64,000 nucleotides of DNA from Macropodus opercularis (Eukaryota; Chordata; Actinopteri; Anabantiformes; Osphronemidae), in NCBI GenBank assembly GCA_030770545.1, contig CM061098.1, forward strand, positions 15,032,001 to 15,096,000. The letters run 5' to 3'. Shown here one piece after another: positions 32,348 to 44,870 of the stretch (within the stretch, counting starts at the first letter, position 1; each line of letters starts with the position of its first letter). A program made the position numbers and the translations under genes. The notes beneath the pieces are model-generated. The model was not told the origin of the DNA. It made no database searches and saw only the letters and a program-made list of their open reading frames with translations.

Positions 32348-32954
32348 AAACACAAGAAAGACAGAAAAAGAAAATATAACAAAACAAGAAACAAAAACAG
32401 TACAGTAGTAAATATCCTAAAATAAAACTTATGTCCTTCCAGTTTAATTACTTGATTTAAGAAACTGAAACACATACTGTTCCTTCTTTGTTATCGTTTC
32501 GTGGAATTGAATTAGATGTCTTCTTTCTGCCTCAGGCTTCTGACAGTGCATCATGATATGTTACATGTCTTGTCCTATTCACAAAAGTCATATTTGTCTG
32601 TGTTATGATTTATTATGATTTCCTATTTTATTAATGTATAGCCCAGTAAATCTTAAGTCCAAGTCTTGATATTATTGTTTTATCCCTCCTGCTTGTCCCT
32701 GTACATGTCATCTCACCTACTTTCCTTTATTGATAACAGCAGAAACTAAATAAAAAACATTTTAAAAAGTACATTAATGTTTTTCTCTCAAATGCAGATT
32801 AAGTACTTGAGTGGATGTAGGTGTCTGCCTTCCATCAATGCTACTTGTACTAATTTAATTACTACTACAGTTACTACTAAAGCCTGTGAATTTGATTGAC
32901 ACATAATTAAACTAATACGATTGACCGTTTAAGGCGGAGCGACACCAGAGTGGT

Positions 32955-32985
32955 CCAATGACTACACAGCAGACGCGTGACGTAG
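32955..32985 (+). promoter_or_regulatory. Candidate IDS promoter motifs (CCAAT, CRE-like)
   Basis: CCAAT at 32,955-32,959 and TGACGTAG at 32,978-32,985 lie about 140-170 bases upstream of the IDS ATG in a locally GC-rich patch. No TATA box is evident. These are motif matches only. Confidence 0.4.
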
Positions 32986-33125
32986 AAATCAGGAAGCTTT
33001 TCAATTTAAGGACGACAGTGACATGCTGAATTGTTTTGATGCCAGTGAGAAGACGGACAGGAGTTTAACAGCTTTATTCAGTTTGAATTTAACGTAATTT
33101 TACTAATCATATCACAGCACACACG

Positions 33126-36100
33126 ATGTACATTCGTCGAGTCCTTCCTCTGCTCCTGCTTCTTCAAACACTGGCCGTTTTTGCCAGAAAAGGTAACGTT
33201 ACAGCCAAGTTTGTTCCCTACATGAAATTAGCTACAGTAACAAAACGTATAAAAATGTCATTCGGTGTGAAAGGTACATGTGCAGCTGACTCAGCTGAGG
33301 CTCTGCTTGTTTTTACGCTAACGCAATAATGTAGCTGAGATACTGGAGTTGATTGGTGGTTAATAAAGTCGCATTATTGTTTATTTACTTAATGGAGCTA
33401 AATTACACAGCCATAAGTTAATTAAACTCGCTGAATAGGGCCTTTTCTTTAAGTTTTTTTTTTTTTGAGTGAGCTGTTCCGTCTGGGATTAGTTGTGTTT
33501 CTACAGTTTCTGTTCAGTTTTCTCCTGTGGTTTGTAACCAGTGACATTTAATTTAGTAATACAGTAGAATCACAAGGTTAGTGAGACCTGTTAGATTAAA
33601 TTCAGCTTTCACTTGTTAGCCAGTGTGTTTAAAAGCACTCAGGTTTTGCTATAGTTTTAATTTAATAGTCATTTTAGCCGGAGGCATTTATAACTTTGAG
33701 CAGATTCGTTGTAAAGATGTGAACTAACATGATTTCAGGTGTGAAAAATGTCCTTTTCATTGTGGCTGATGATTTGAGGACTTCCCTGGGCTGCTATGGG
33801 GACCCTGTGGTAAAATCACCAAATATTGACCAGCTCGCATCCAAAAGCCAAGTTTTCTACAACGCATATGCACAGGTCAGCTGGTGTTGATTACCCTTGC
33901 TGTCGGATATTTGGATGGATCAAATACCCTTATAAACTCCTTAAATGTGGACTCTCTCCTCTCTCAGCAAGCCGTGTGTGCTCCCAGTCGTACGTCCATG
34001 CTAACTAGTCGCAGACCAGACACAACCAGGCTCTATGACTTCAAATCATACTGGAGGGTCCATTCTGGAAACTACACGACACTGCCTCAGTATTTTAAAT
34101 CTAGAGGTTATTTTTCCATGTCTGTGGGCAAAGTATTTCACCCAGGTAAGAGTAAAAATATCCATCCAGATTAACATTTTTGAAAGGAGACCATTAAGCA
34201 TGAATTTGATATTTGCTGACAAAAATAAAATCACTGACACTTTAGTGACCATCTGATTTTGTAGTAGTAAAGGGTTATGCTTTCTTTCCTTAGGTATTGC
34301 CTCTAATCATACTGATGACTACCCCTATAGCTGGTCCATTCCTGCCTACCACCCAGCTTCTTTTAGATACGAGAAAAAAAAGGTACGATTAGGAATATCT
34401 CAGTAGATACAAGACAAACAGTTGTGTCAAAGCATTTACTGTATGTGCAAGTGTTGTCCATCAGTGTATACTGTATCATTGCTGATATGCAACATCAGTC
34501 CTCATTAATCTCTTGGAGTTTACAGCCACTTTAATCAAAATGAATTGTGTAGTAACAGTCATTATTTGGCTGTTTATCACTGAATCATGTTGTTTATTAG
34601 TCTTTATCACCGAAGCTTAAAATAGTTGTCACAAAATCCTGTTGTGTAAACCGCTCTCACAGGGGCAAGTGTTATTACTGGAACTGTCAGTGACAGGATT
34701 ATCATTACCGGTTCTCTCACTGCCGTAATAGACGTAATAGACAGCACAGTGCACACAGTCCTTAACCTGTGAGCATTATTTGGAAATTTTAGGGTCATTT
34801 GTCGAAGTAACAAGCTTGGAATTACTTGTATTCTCTAGTGCCTTTAATTTCCAACGTAAATTGCAGCGGCCTGCTTTGCTTTCAGCCCAAACACTCACAT
34901 TACCTCACATTTCTCAGTAGTTGATCTTTTATATTTGACTGACCAAGTGATCACTTCGTATTGTTGCATGGACATTTACCAGAGGAGAGGTTGCTGCCAA
35001 AGTAGAGAATTGCTCCTGAGGTTGCCCACATATTAGATATGAAGAGGCCCAGGGGCACCTCTGGGGCACTTTATGCTTTTTATACTGCTGCTCAAAAGTA
35101 GTCATGTGCACAGTTTCTACTCCCTCTTTTGCCCTATGGACAGATCAAACCAAAGTCGATTCATTTCTCAGGGTTCTTGCTGTTGAATCTAAGTAGGAGG
35201 TAAATGAAAATAGTAATAATTTTGTTTAAATCTTGTTGCCAGATGTGCAAAGGAGAAGATGGTAAACTCCATGCCAACTTACTGTGTGCAGTGAACGTCA
35301 CAGAGCAGCCTGGGGGAACCCTCCCTGACCTGGAGAGCACAGACGAGGCAGTGAGGTTACTGAAGAGTCGGGTCAACAGTGATGATCCTTTCTTCTTAGC
35401 TGTGGGTTTCCACAAACCACACATTCCCTTCAGGATTCCCCAGGTACATAAATGAATTATGTTTTTTTTTTATTACTTCATTTGGCCTGGAGTTTTAAGA
35501 AAAACAAAAACAAAGTATGAATATGTAAATGCTTGGAAAAAGTCACATTCTTTTGTACTTCAACAAGGAGATTTTCATATGACATCTGTCATGGTGAAGG
35601 CTGTATGATGGAAAAAAGTGTGGACCAAATTCATGTTACCTTAAGAATGTTTTGGCACAGTGGAGTTTAAAGTGATCTGAATCGCTACACATCTGTTGAT
35701 GAGTGAGACATGTGAGATATGTTTGTCAAACAATAGGCATTAAATTATTAAAAACCTGGTTCTGAAGAGGAACCGAAGACCCAGCATTAAATCCATAGGG
35801 CAGTCGATACCCTATGTTTGGTAGAAGAAAAAAAAAAAGGCTTACGCAACAGTGTTATGAAGCTAGTTTTTAAGTGAATAGAATATAGTGATAGGAATCT
35901 CTAAAGCAAGCACTGGGAGGAACACAGTGTTACTGATCCAGATATATGGGAGACACAATTGTGCATGAAGGAGGAAGAGAGCATGATGAAATGGAAGTTG
36001 AATGAGAGCCGAGTAGTGCAGCATTGATCAATGTCACCATGCCAGAGAGGTTTCCCACAAAGTGAGAGATGAAAAGTGGGAAAGGTCAGGCCAACTCGTC

Positions 36101-39100
36101 TTTGTTGGAATGTGATTTATTCTAAACTTGATTTACCCCAGACACAGTGAGCTCGGTCAGATTAAAATCTTAAGAAAAGAGAAAAAAAATCAGGAATGAT
36201 AAAAGTCAATTCGTCTAGAGTTAAAGCAAAGAACTGACTTTCAAACTGTTCGCACATTAGTGGTCATAAAGAAAGATTTCGTGTATGACTTTTGCTCGAT
36301 TTTTCTGGGGATGCTACTGACATAAACCAATAACGCTGTAAGTTGTTTTTATATTACAGGAGTACCTGAGCCTGTACCCCATAGAAAAAATGAGCCTCGC
36401 CCCTGACCCTGACATCCCCAAACACCTTCCACCTGTGGCCTACAACCCATGGACAGATGTGAGGAAGAGAGACGATGTTCAAAATCTAAACATTAGTTTT
36501 CCTTATGGACCGATTCCTAAAGATTTTCAGGTGTGAACGGTTTGCTGTCAGGTCCGTCAGCTCATTCGTGGTAGGACCTTCATTTGACAGTAATGTGCTG
36601 TATGATTGCCTTTTAGCTCCGTATTCGTCAGCACTACTACGCTGCTGTGTCATATATGGACGCTCAGGTTGGCCGGCTGCTCAGTACACTTTATGAGCTG
36701 GGACTGGCTGACAACACGGTGGTGGTCTTCACCTCTGATCATGGTTAGTGGCCAAATGCTTCAGATGGACTGGGAATAGCACAGCAGCTGCCTTGATTTG
36801 TAGTAAAAAAACAAAACGGTGTGTTCTAAAATAAAAAAAAAAAACTCTGGGGGGGAATATTTTTGCAGTTATAATACTTTACACCACCAGGTGGCAATAT
36901 TGTAGCAGCATAAAATGCCATTACCTCGTTTCTTGAACTGCTCTTTTTTTGGTGCCTCTTCTTTTCTCAAACTTTGTGACTTGGAAACTCAATTTCTTTT
37001 AATGTCTCCTTCAGTGAAGGATGCTTGAGTAAATTCACTCTCACTGTTTGATACATATCCAACGGAGCTCAATCAAATGTTGCAGTTTTGAACATAAAAC
37101 GAGTTGTAAAATCATCAGTAGAATTTACTGCCTCTAATGTTTCTGTTTCTAAAATGTTGCCTGTGAGATTTACATCCATACATTGATTTTTGTCATTGTT
37201 CTTATCCTCCATATTGTTGCAGGTTGGTCATTAGGAGAACACGGTGAATGGGCGAAGTACTCTAATTTTGATGTCACTACACGTGTCCCTCTTGTCATCT
37301 TTGTTCCTGGCGTCACCACACACGCTGACCCTGCTTTCCCTTTCATTGATGTCTCAACCAAACAAGAGCACAGCTTTAAGAGTAAGCCCTGTTCACATAT
37401 ATATGAACAGAATTGCTACTGATCACAGTACATCTCTAAAATGGTGACACATCACATAAGGAAATTAAAATATGATATAAATTTCTGCCCTTAAATGCTC
37501 ATATGAACCTTGTTAAAACATTTATGAATAAATCAACTTGCCCTAATAAGGTCTTTGATATACACTGGGAAATTCAAGTGTTTAGACAGGGATACACTTT
37601 GATATTTTGCCTCTGGACAGTTTTTACTTCAAATGCAAATGGTGCAATGCTGATGAAATTTTTAGCATGTCTAGTAAAATTAGGTTAAAATCTTGACTAT
37701 ATTGCTCTCAGTGGCAAAATAAATCTGTCTGACCTTCCTGTCTTCCAGATAGCAAAGTTATACAAAACATGGTGGAGCTGGTGGATGTTTTCCCTACAGT
37801 CTCCTATATGGCTGGGCTGGCAGCACCTCCAACCTGTCCTGATGTTTCCTTCCAGGTATCGGCAAATGAAAATGAATAAAGTAGTCGCTTATTGCTAGAT
37901 TACTCTTCAACATGCATTAATAAGACAAAATATGCAGATGTTGCATAGCTGCAGTGGTGGCAGTACTAGTCCCACTGTGGTCCAGGCAGAAATATACCAA
38001 ACCTGTTTGATGAATTACCGTGACAATTTGTTCAGACACTCGCGGTCCCCAGAGGAGGAATCCCACAGACTTTGTTCACGCTGTGACTTCTCCTCTAGGA
38101 CCACCATGGTTGGGATTTTCATGGCTTGTCTCACCATTGTTGAGTTGCTTAAACTTTACAATCAGCTCAGGAAAAAATAGACTTAAGCACATGCTACAGG
38201 ACTGGAAGGTTGGCCGTGCGATAACGTCAACCTAAGCTGGTAAACATTCTGCTGGCTAAACGTCAGCATGTTAACATTTTCATCATGCGCATGTTGGCAT
38301 TTAACTCAAAGCACCACTGAGCCCGATGCTGAATTCAGGTCATTTTGTTCAAATGGCTGTTTGCATGGTGAGGCACAGCTTGCGCATGGCCGTGCTAAAA
38401 GCGCCGGTCACTCGACGCACTTGAATTAATTTGCACCACACAGAGGGTAGGTCAGTTAGTGCTGACAATGGTCTAAATTAATGAGACAGCCCAGCCCCTC
38501 CTCTGGCTCATATCCACCAAGTAACCGCGTATCTTAAATTAGTTAGTGTTTTTATGGATGTCTGAGAAATTAATGTGAGTAATTTCATTTTTGTTCACAC
38601 TTGGGAACGAATACTTGGAACGTGACTGTAAAATATGACATGAGGTAGTTGATTTGAGTTTGTGGGGACTGAGAACTGGGAACTTAGTTACTTGACGTTC
38701 CATTCAACAACAGATGACTCACGGACACCATGTGATTTTTATTTTTGTATTCACAGTTGATTACTCCCTATTTTCAACCAATTATACTGCAGGAGCACAA
38801 CTCCTGGAGACCTTTTAATGGGGTTTATACACTCTGCGCAAGTGACATTGTACTAACGAAGCCAAACATAATGAATCAACAAGCGAACGCTCCAGAAACG
38901 GGCCCAAACATGCCTGACATAAATGTGACCTAATTGACTCTGACATTTTACTTCCTTTACTCTTCTGCCTGTTTTCTTGCTTTCAGAAGGAGCTATGTAC
39001 TGAGGGAAGTAACCTTGCCTACACGTTCCGATCCAGAGAGCGAGTGAATGAGGAGGCGGTATCTTTCAGCCAGTACCCTCGACCTGCTGATACTCCACAG

Positions 39101-40202
39101 GTACCAGAAGAGTGTTGGTTTAGAAAAGCAAATTAAGAGGCTTTCATGAGCTGGCTAAAGGTTAAGTCATTAAAGGTTTGCGTAAATCAGGAAGGAGCGA
39201 AGCAAGCGAGCGTAGCTTTTATTGCAAACATGTCACACTGCTACTCTTACATACGGCTGCATTTAAAATGTCAAAATAGAGTTTTCGTTTTTTTAATTAG
39301 TGGAGGTTATGAAAACTGAGCTCATGTAGAACAAGCTTTTTCGTGCCTGCCGCTCTCTGACCCTCTACCTTGCTTATGCTAGAGCTGCCAGCTACAAGCA
39401 CACAATCTTGGAATTAAAATATCCAGATGAGTGCTGCACCTGCTGTAGGTTAATCTCCGTACAGGGGAGTTGGCAGGCTCATCGGCTGACTCGCAGGATG
39501 AGTTGGCAGCTGCGGATCTGACAGCACTGTGCACAGACTTCTACAGTGCTCCGTTCGCTTCAACCAGCATTTAAAGTGGAATGTTTTTCTGTCAGGTGAA
39601 TTCCGACCTCCCAGACCTCAAAGATATAAAGGTCATGGGCTACTCTCTGCGTTGCTGGGACTATAGATACACTCTGTGGCTGGGCTTCAATCCTAAAACA
39701 TTTCAGGTACTGTAGGTGTTTCATATAGCAGCACAGCATGATAATCATCTGCCTCTTCCTCTTATTCTCCTGTGTGTGTGATGAAATCGGGTTCAGGCTT
39801 GAAAGTGTGTGTCTGTGTGTGTTGTGCACATCTTTTCATGTTGTCTAGCACAGTCTAAAACAATTGTCTATCACGTAGGCGAATGTATCTGATATCCATG
39901 CTGGAGAGTTGTACATGTTAGCAGACGACCCCGGGGAAGACAACAACGTCTATGATGGCGCTGCCCATGGCATCATTATGGAGAAGATGTCAAGTCTTCC
40001 TCCTGTAAGTTTTCTTCAGTAACATCACTACCATCATTCTGTTGTTTTGCTACGTTTTGAGTTGGGTTTGCTTCCCGTTTATTTACTTGCTTGTTTGCTT
40101 CATTCCTGACTCATTCAGGCTGTGAGTCTGCAGATGAGAATGAAACTGCAGCTCCTCTACTTCACTGCAGGGATGGGAAGAAATTCAGGAAAGGCAAGAT
40201 GA
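33126..40202 (+). CDS. IDS: Iduronate 2-sulfatase
   Basis: Lysosomal sulfatase removing the 2-O-sulfate of iduronate in heparan and dermatan sulfate. Exons: 33,126-33,192; 33,739-33,875; 33,968-34,145; 34,294-34,382; 35,243-35,443; 36,360-36,530; 36,617-36,743; 37,223-37,381; 37,749-37,855; 38,987-39,100; 39,596-39,706; 39,879-40,004; 40,119-40,202. All have AG/GT borders and join in frame to 556 aa (human IDS 550). Residues 1-20 form a signal peptide. 'ADDLR' supplies metal ligands, 'CAPSR' (exon 3) holds the Cys converted to formylglycine, and 'SDHG' ends exon 7. Exons 2-7 (137, 178, 89, 201, 171, 127 bp) match the human exon sizes I know. The last exon is less certain: reading past 40,004 gives an early TAA at 40,020 as an alternative end. 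Confidence 0.95.
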
Positions 40203-43200
40203 CGGTAATGAAACAGACAGAGGGAAGGTGAACTGATTGCAAAACCTCTACAGAAACAGGGAAAGTGGGGTTTTTTGGGGTTTTTTTGATTACTTGAATC
40301 TGTAATCGTTGTTGTATGTCGTAATTAAACTTCTTTGAACTTTCTTCACAGACACCTGTGGGTCCTTAAACATATAAGCGATGGTTGATCAGTGAACTCC
40401 ACACATGTTCTAGGCTGCCACCCGTACATGATGTGAGATTTATTTTCAGGTGTTTAGCCCATGAGGCTAGATTCAGAAATCTTTTACCATAGCTTAGCAC
40501 AAAAACTGGATACATGGGAAGCAAGTGGACAAACTTAGCTCAAAATACTTTTGGTATTTTGAGCAAATTAAAAGGGTTGTTTTATTGTGTGTAAAAACAT
40601 ATTTACATTACATACACTTACGATGCAGCTCCACATTCTAAATAAATGACAGTAGGTCAGTGTCATCTTACAGTAAGTTGGACAATTATTAATCAAGGTT
40701 TTCACTTTTGTTTTTTATTTTAATACACAAAAGTCTGTAGTGTTAAACAATATGACATTTGTGTCTTCATGACATATTTGGACTGTCAGTGTTTATTTTT
40801 AGGCCAGACTGGCTTCGTGGTAGTGAGATACAGATGAATCATATAATCAGTGGGGTTGATTTATGTCTAGAAATTCAAAAGATAAAAGAAAATTGTGTTG
40901 ATGGTACTGATCAGCATTCAGAAAACGATTACTTTCCATATTGCACTTGTGATCGTTTTGTTTTTGTGAACATCTCTGCTTTTTGTGAAATATTCAACAT
41001 GGCAGGAACGTCAATGGTACTGATCAGTAATAAACACTAAATATAAAATGAGCTTCTGGTGGACGCACTGTATGTGTTGCATCAGAGCAGTGTTGCGCCT
41101 GAGCTCCAGTTTTGTTGAAGGGAAAATAAAAAATAAATGCTCAACAAATAATTGAGATCTCAAGCTGTGTGAGAACAGATGATATATTAATGAGTAGTTT
41201 GATTAACTTCTAAAAAAATAAAATGTTTGTTCCATAAAGGGACAAAAGTTTGCTCCATCTTTTTCAAAACTTCGAATGTGTGTCCTGCAAAACCTCTGCA
41301 CATTTAGCCGCCTGTCTGCACAACCCGCCGCTCTGTTTTAAGGCCTTTTTTTTTTTTTGCACATACACAGCAGAAGTATAAAGCTGCAGAGTAGTGAGGA
41401 GTCTCCTCCGGGAACTTGCCAGTCTATTTAGTGTTTTCTTTCCTTCCTCCTCTGTCATTTCTCTCCTCTGGAGCAGAGGTTGCAGACGCCTGCTCTCTGG
41501 CACTGGAGGTTTTCGGATCAAACTCAATAGACAGTAGTTTGTGTGTCTGTGTGTGATTCGACAGAGTCGGTCTGTCTAGGCAATACAAACGTTAAAAGCC
41601 TTGTAATTGCATTTGAAATAGTGTGAATTCGATCTCATGTCAATTTTCGGCCAGTCATGCAGAAAGATGTGTAGAACCCGACTTGAAGTGAAGTCGGTAT
41701 GTTACAAATGAAAAATGAAAAACTTCCCTAAGAGCAAGGAAGCACTTGACACATCTCCCCTGCCAGTTTCACCTCTGCCTCCCTTTTCCATTTTCATTCC
41801 ACTGACCTTGTTTTATGTGTCTTGAATGCACCAATTTGAGCCAGTGTTTGCATCTCTTGATCTGCAAGCAAATGTGCCTATGTAATAAATGAATGATCCA
41901 ACTAAACTCAGTGACATCACCTTGGGTGCTTTGTTTATATGCACTACTACTGATGAATAGTAAGAGAAGTAGACAGATTATGATTCATGCAGCCATGAAT
42001 GAATTTAGTTTTGATTGTTACAAGTTCCTGAGGGAAATCGCTGAATCCTCAGCCGCTAAATACTTCACTGTGTAAATACTGCTCAATAGTAAATAAACGT
42101 TCAATGAGAACATAGAGAACGAACCAAAACAGTTGGCTACTGGCCACAAAATGCTGAGTGCGGCGATAATGTCGGTGCAGGCTCTTTGCTGCATTTCACA
42201 CATTTACTGGCATTACAAAGGTATTGACTGGGGCGGCTTTTAGACAAAAAAAATGAAATTCAGTTTCGTCCCTCCAGGACATTCTGGGTGTTGGTTGCCT
42301 CCTGTATGGACAGCCCACCCACCAACCCACCTGCAGCTTGGGTTTATATATGAACCTGAGTCAGTGCAGCTGTAACCACTCTCTTCTCCCCCTGTCAGCT
42401 CATATTTCTGCCTCAGTGGTTTTATCAGATCAATATTTATCATCATGGGCAGTGATCTCTGACCACGATCAAATTGATGTAATGGCAATTACATTATTGT
42501 TTACCTGCTTCTTTTTTTTTTTTTTTTACTGCTGTTTCTCTGCTGTTGTCCTTTTACCCTCTCTCCTCATTTTACCTGCTCTTTCTCTCAAATCCACTCT
42601 GTCTTTGTCTCGCTCTCATCGTTTATCATTATCTTTCATACGCTGGTAATCGCATTACTGCTTTGGGCTCATATTCTGGCAGGTCACACTGCCTTTCTGT
42701 TTACGTTGGCGACATACACAATTACATTAGAGAGAGGGAGAGAGCCTATGTGTGTAAAAAAAAAAAACGCTTAGCTCAGCTGCTTCGCCACTGGAGCTCC
42801 ACGCAAGGTGTGTGTGTTTGCACAAATGAATCCAGGAATAGAATTTTTTTTTACTGTACTCCACTTTCTCAAGGACTTGACAAGTGGTTTCAGAGGAGCT
42901 GTTTTTCACTAGAACTGCTCCCAGAACACCCAAATTAATTTAATACTGTAGATGTGTCTTCTATATGTTTGAGGCTCCTGCTGCTTACACTATTTTGTAA
43001 GGCAAGTTTATATTGTTTCGTAAGTGTGATCTACATTTTCCACACTCGAGTTTTCCAAGATATCTTTTGAGTGATAACACCTAGAAGTGTTCTGAGAACA
43101 ATAACTCCCAGAATCCAGTGAGTGTTTAGTAAATCAGCTCCTCTTTTACTAACTAACTAATTCCCACTTTATATACTATTTTAGTGTAGTACGTTGATCA

Positions 43201-44870
43201 CATCTCTTTAACTTGACCAAAAAAAACATTCAGCTGGGACTTCGGCTTTCTTCGTTTTCACTCATAGATCTGTGTTCCCCAGATGTGAGGTCGCCAGTCA
43301 CAGCTGTGTGAGAGAACAAAGCAGAAGAGCTCATTCTCACGTTCACGATATGAATGTTAGTATTTACAGAAAGTGATTTTGTGTCATTCCCTGTGTCTTA
43401 TACAACAAATAGTGGGATGTCTTTAGCATGGTTTTCTGCAGTGATGCTCTTATGTTCATTTATTTCCATCTGCGGCTTCGCTCCTGTGCTCCAGCGTCTT
43501 TCCTGACCCTCGGTGCCGACATCTGTATCACCAGAGCATGTGCCGCCATCAAGGAAGCAGCCAATTAGACGTTGGACAAGATGTGATATGTTGGCTGTCA
43601 GTGTGAAATCAGTTTAATCAGGGCTCATTCAATTAGAGCTGACGAGCTCTTTCCTCATTAGCGTTTCTGGAGCTGTGAACTGCGGAGCCGGGTGGAAAAG
43701 GCTCTGTTTTAAAAGAAAACCCATTTTAAATATGTGGCAAAGAATGAAGGGGGATCTATTAAAACGGCCAAGCTGCACGCTAACGCGGAGCACGTGTGTT
43801 TTCAGACTGGGTTTGTACTGATGAAGTTGAATGGCTGTAATCAAGTGTTCAGTGAGTTGTTAGCTGGTGAAGGAAACCTGTGGTTCAGTCAAATATCAGT
43901 TACTGCAATAACAGGCTGCAGAATAAAGAGTTAGCTGAAAAAGAAAAAAGATTTTTAAATATAAACATGTGGCCTGGCTCCGTAGCGCTACTGGCTTTTG
44001 TGTGCACAGTAAAAGGTATTTGTTGTCTTTAGATCGGGACAGGTTTGAGAAATCTTTTTATATGTGAATTATTACCTGAAATTATTATTTTCACCCTCAT
44101 TTTTCACAGTGGAAAACAAGGGTACATCCCAGTGCAACACGCCACCTATTGAGCCACATCTTTTAATGATTTCCAGTTTACCAATTAGAGCTAGAGTAAT
44201 ACTTATCAGTGAGTAAATAATTCAGGTCTACTGTGAAGTTTGTTTATGGTTCGTGTCCTCATGAAGCGTTAGCTTATCTGTCTAAAATACAGTCTGAGTG
44301 GTTGGAAGACACACATTAAACATCAATATGTATTATAATACAATATTTGTCCTCCAACTACACTTCATGGCTTTAATGTCTCTCAGGTTATGCACATTTT
44401 ATTTGGAGTCTCTTTGTCTTTCCTCTGTGTCGAGTCTCATATTTGGTGCCTGTCTGTCTCCTTCCTGCTGTAGACCCGCAGCCTCCTTCTTCTCTCCCCA
44501 ATTCTAATGCACGGCTCTAGTCAGGGAATTAATTGTGCATGGCGAAGTAGGCTCATAGTTACTATGATGTAGGAATAAGATTCCATTAGTGCAATAAGAA
44601 GAGCACTCTTCTAACGTAATAAATTAAGTCCACTCAATGGTCAGGGTCATATTTATAATGGGATTTTGATCTAAAATCTGAAAGGATTTCATTCATTAAC
44701 CAATTCTTGCAATTCATACATACAAACATAATATTTGGTCCTGTAGGTTTTGATATTTCTATTAAAACAGAATATGGGAAAAACAAAGTAAAGGGAAATC
44801 TTGTGTTTCACTCGTAGCCAACTTCAAAACTGATGTTTTCACAAAGGAGACAACAAGAGCAGCAGGATCA
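40203..44870. other. IDS 3' UTR and intergenic region
   Basis: No coding gene is supported; the longest frames lack homology-like motifs. AATAAA near 40,640 and repeated near 41,125 could end IDS transcripts. The segment 43,480-43,740 and the one at about 44,505-44,610 have balanced composition unlike the AT-rich surroundings and might be conserved non-coding DNA, but that cannot be tested here. Confidence 0.4.

Larger units (their letters stand above)
31150..33125. other. Intergenic region between NLR-C and IDS; IDS promoter side
   Basis: No ORF is supported. Bases 31,260-31,420 still resemble the NLR-C upstream paralogs (compare 9,540-9,730). Around 32,210-32,310 lies a 'cttcttcttcttc...gccaccaactgg' stretch typical of a common fish repeat, followed by C25 (32,311-32,335) and an (AC)n run. 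Close to IDS are a CCAAT box (32,955-32,959) and a CRE-like TGACGTAG (32,978-32,985), both plausible promoter elements. Confidence 0.5.

Noticed and set aside
32197..32475. 92-codon minus-strand frame
   Set aside because: Made of the poly-C tract (poly-Gly) and CTT repeats (poly-Lys/Glu); low complexity only.
41264..41527. 87-codon minus-strand frame with basic stretch
   Set aside because: No splice context, no family resemblance, and it includes a homopolymer-encoded Lys run.
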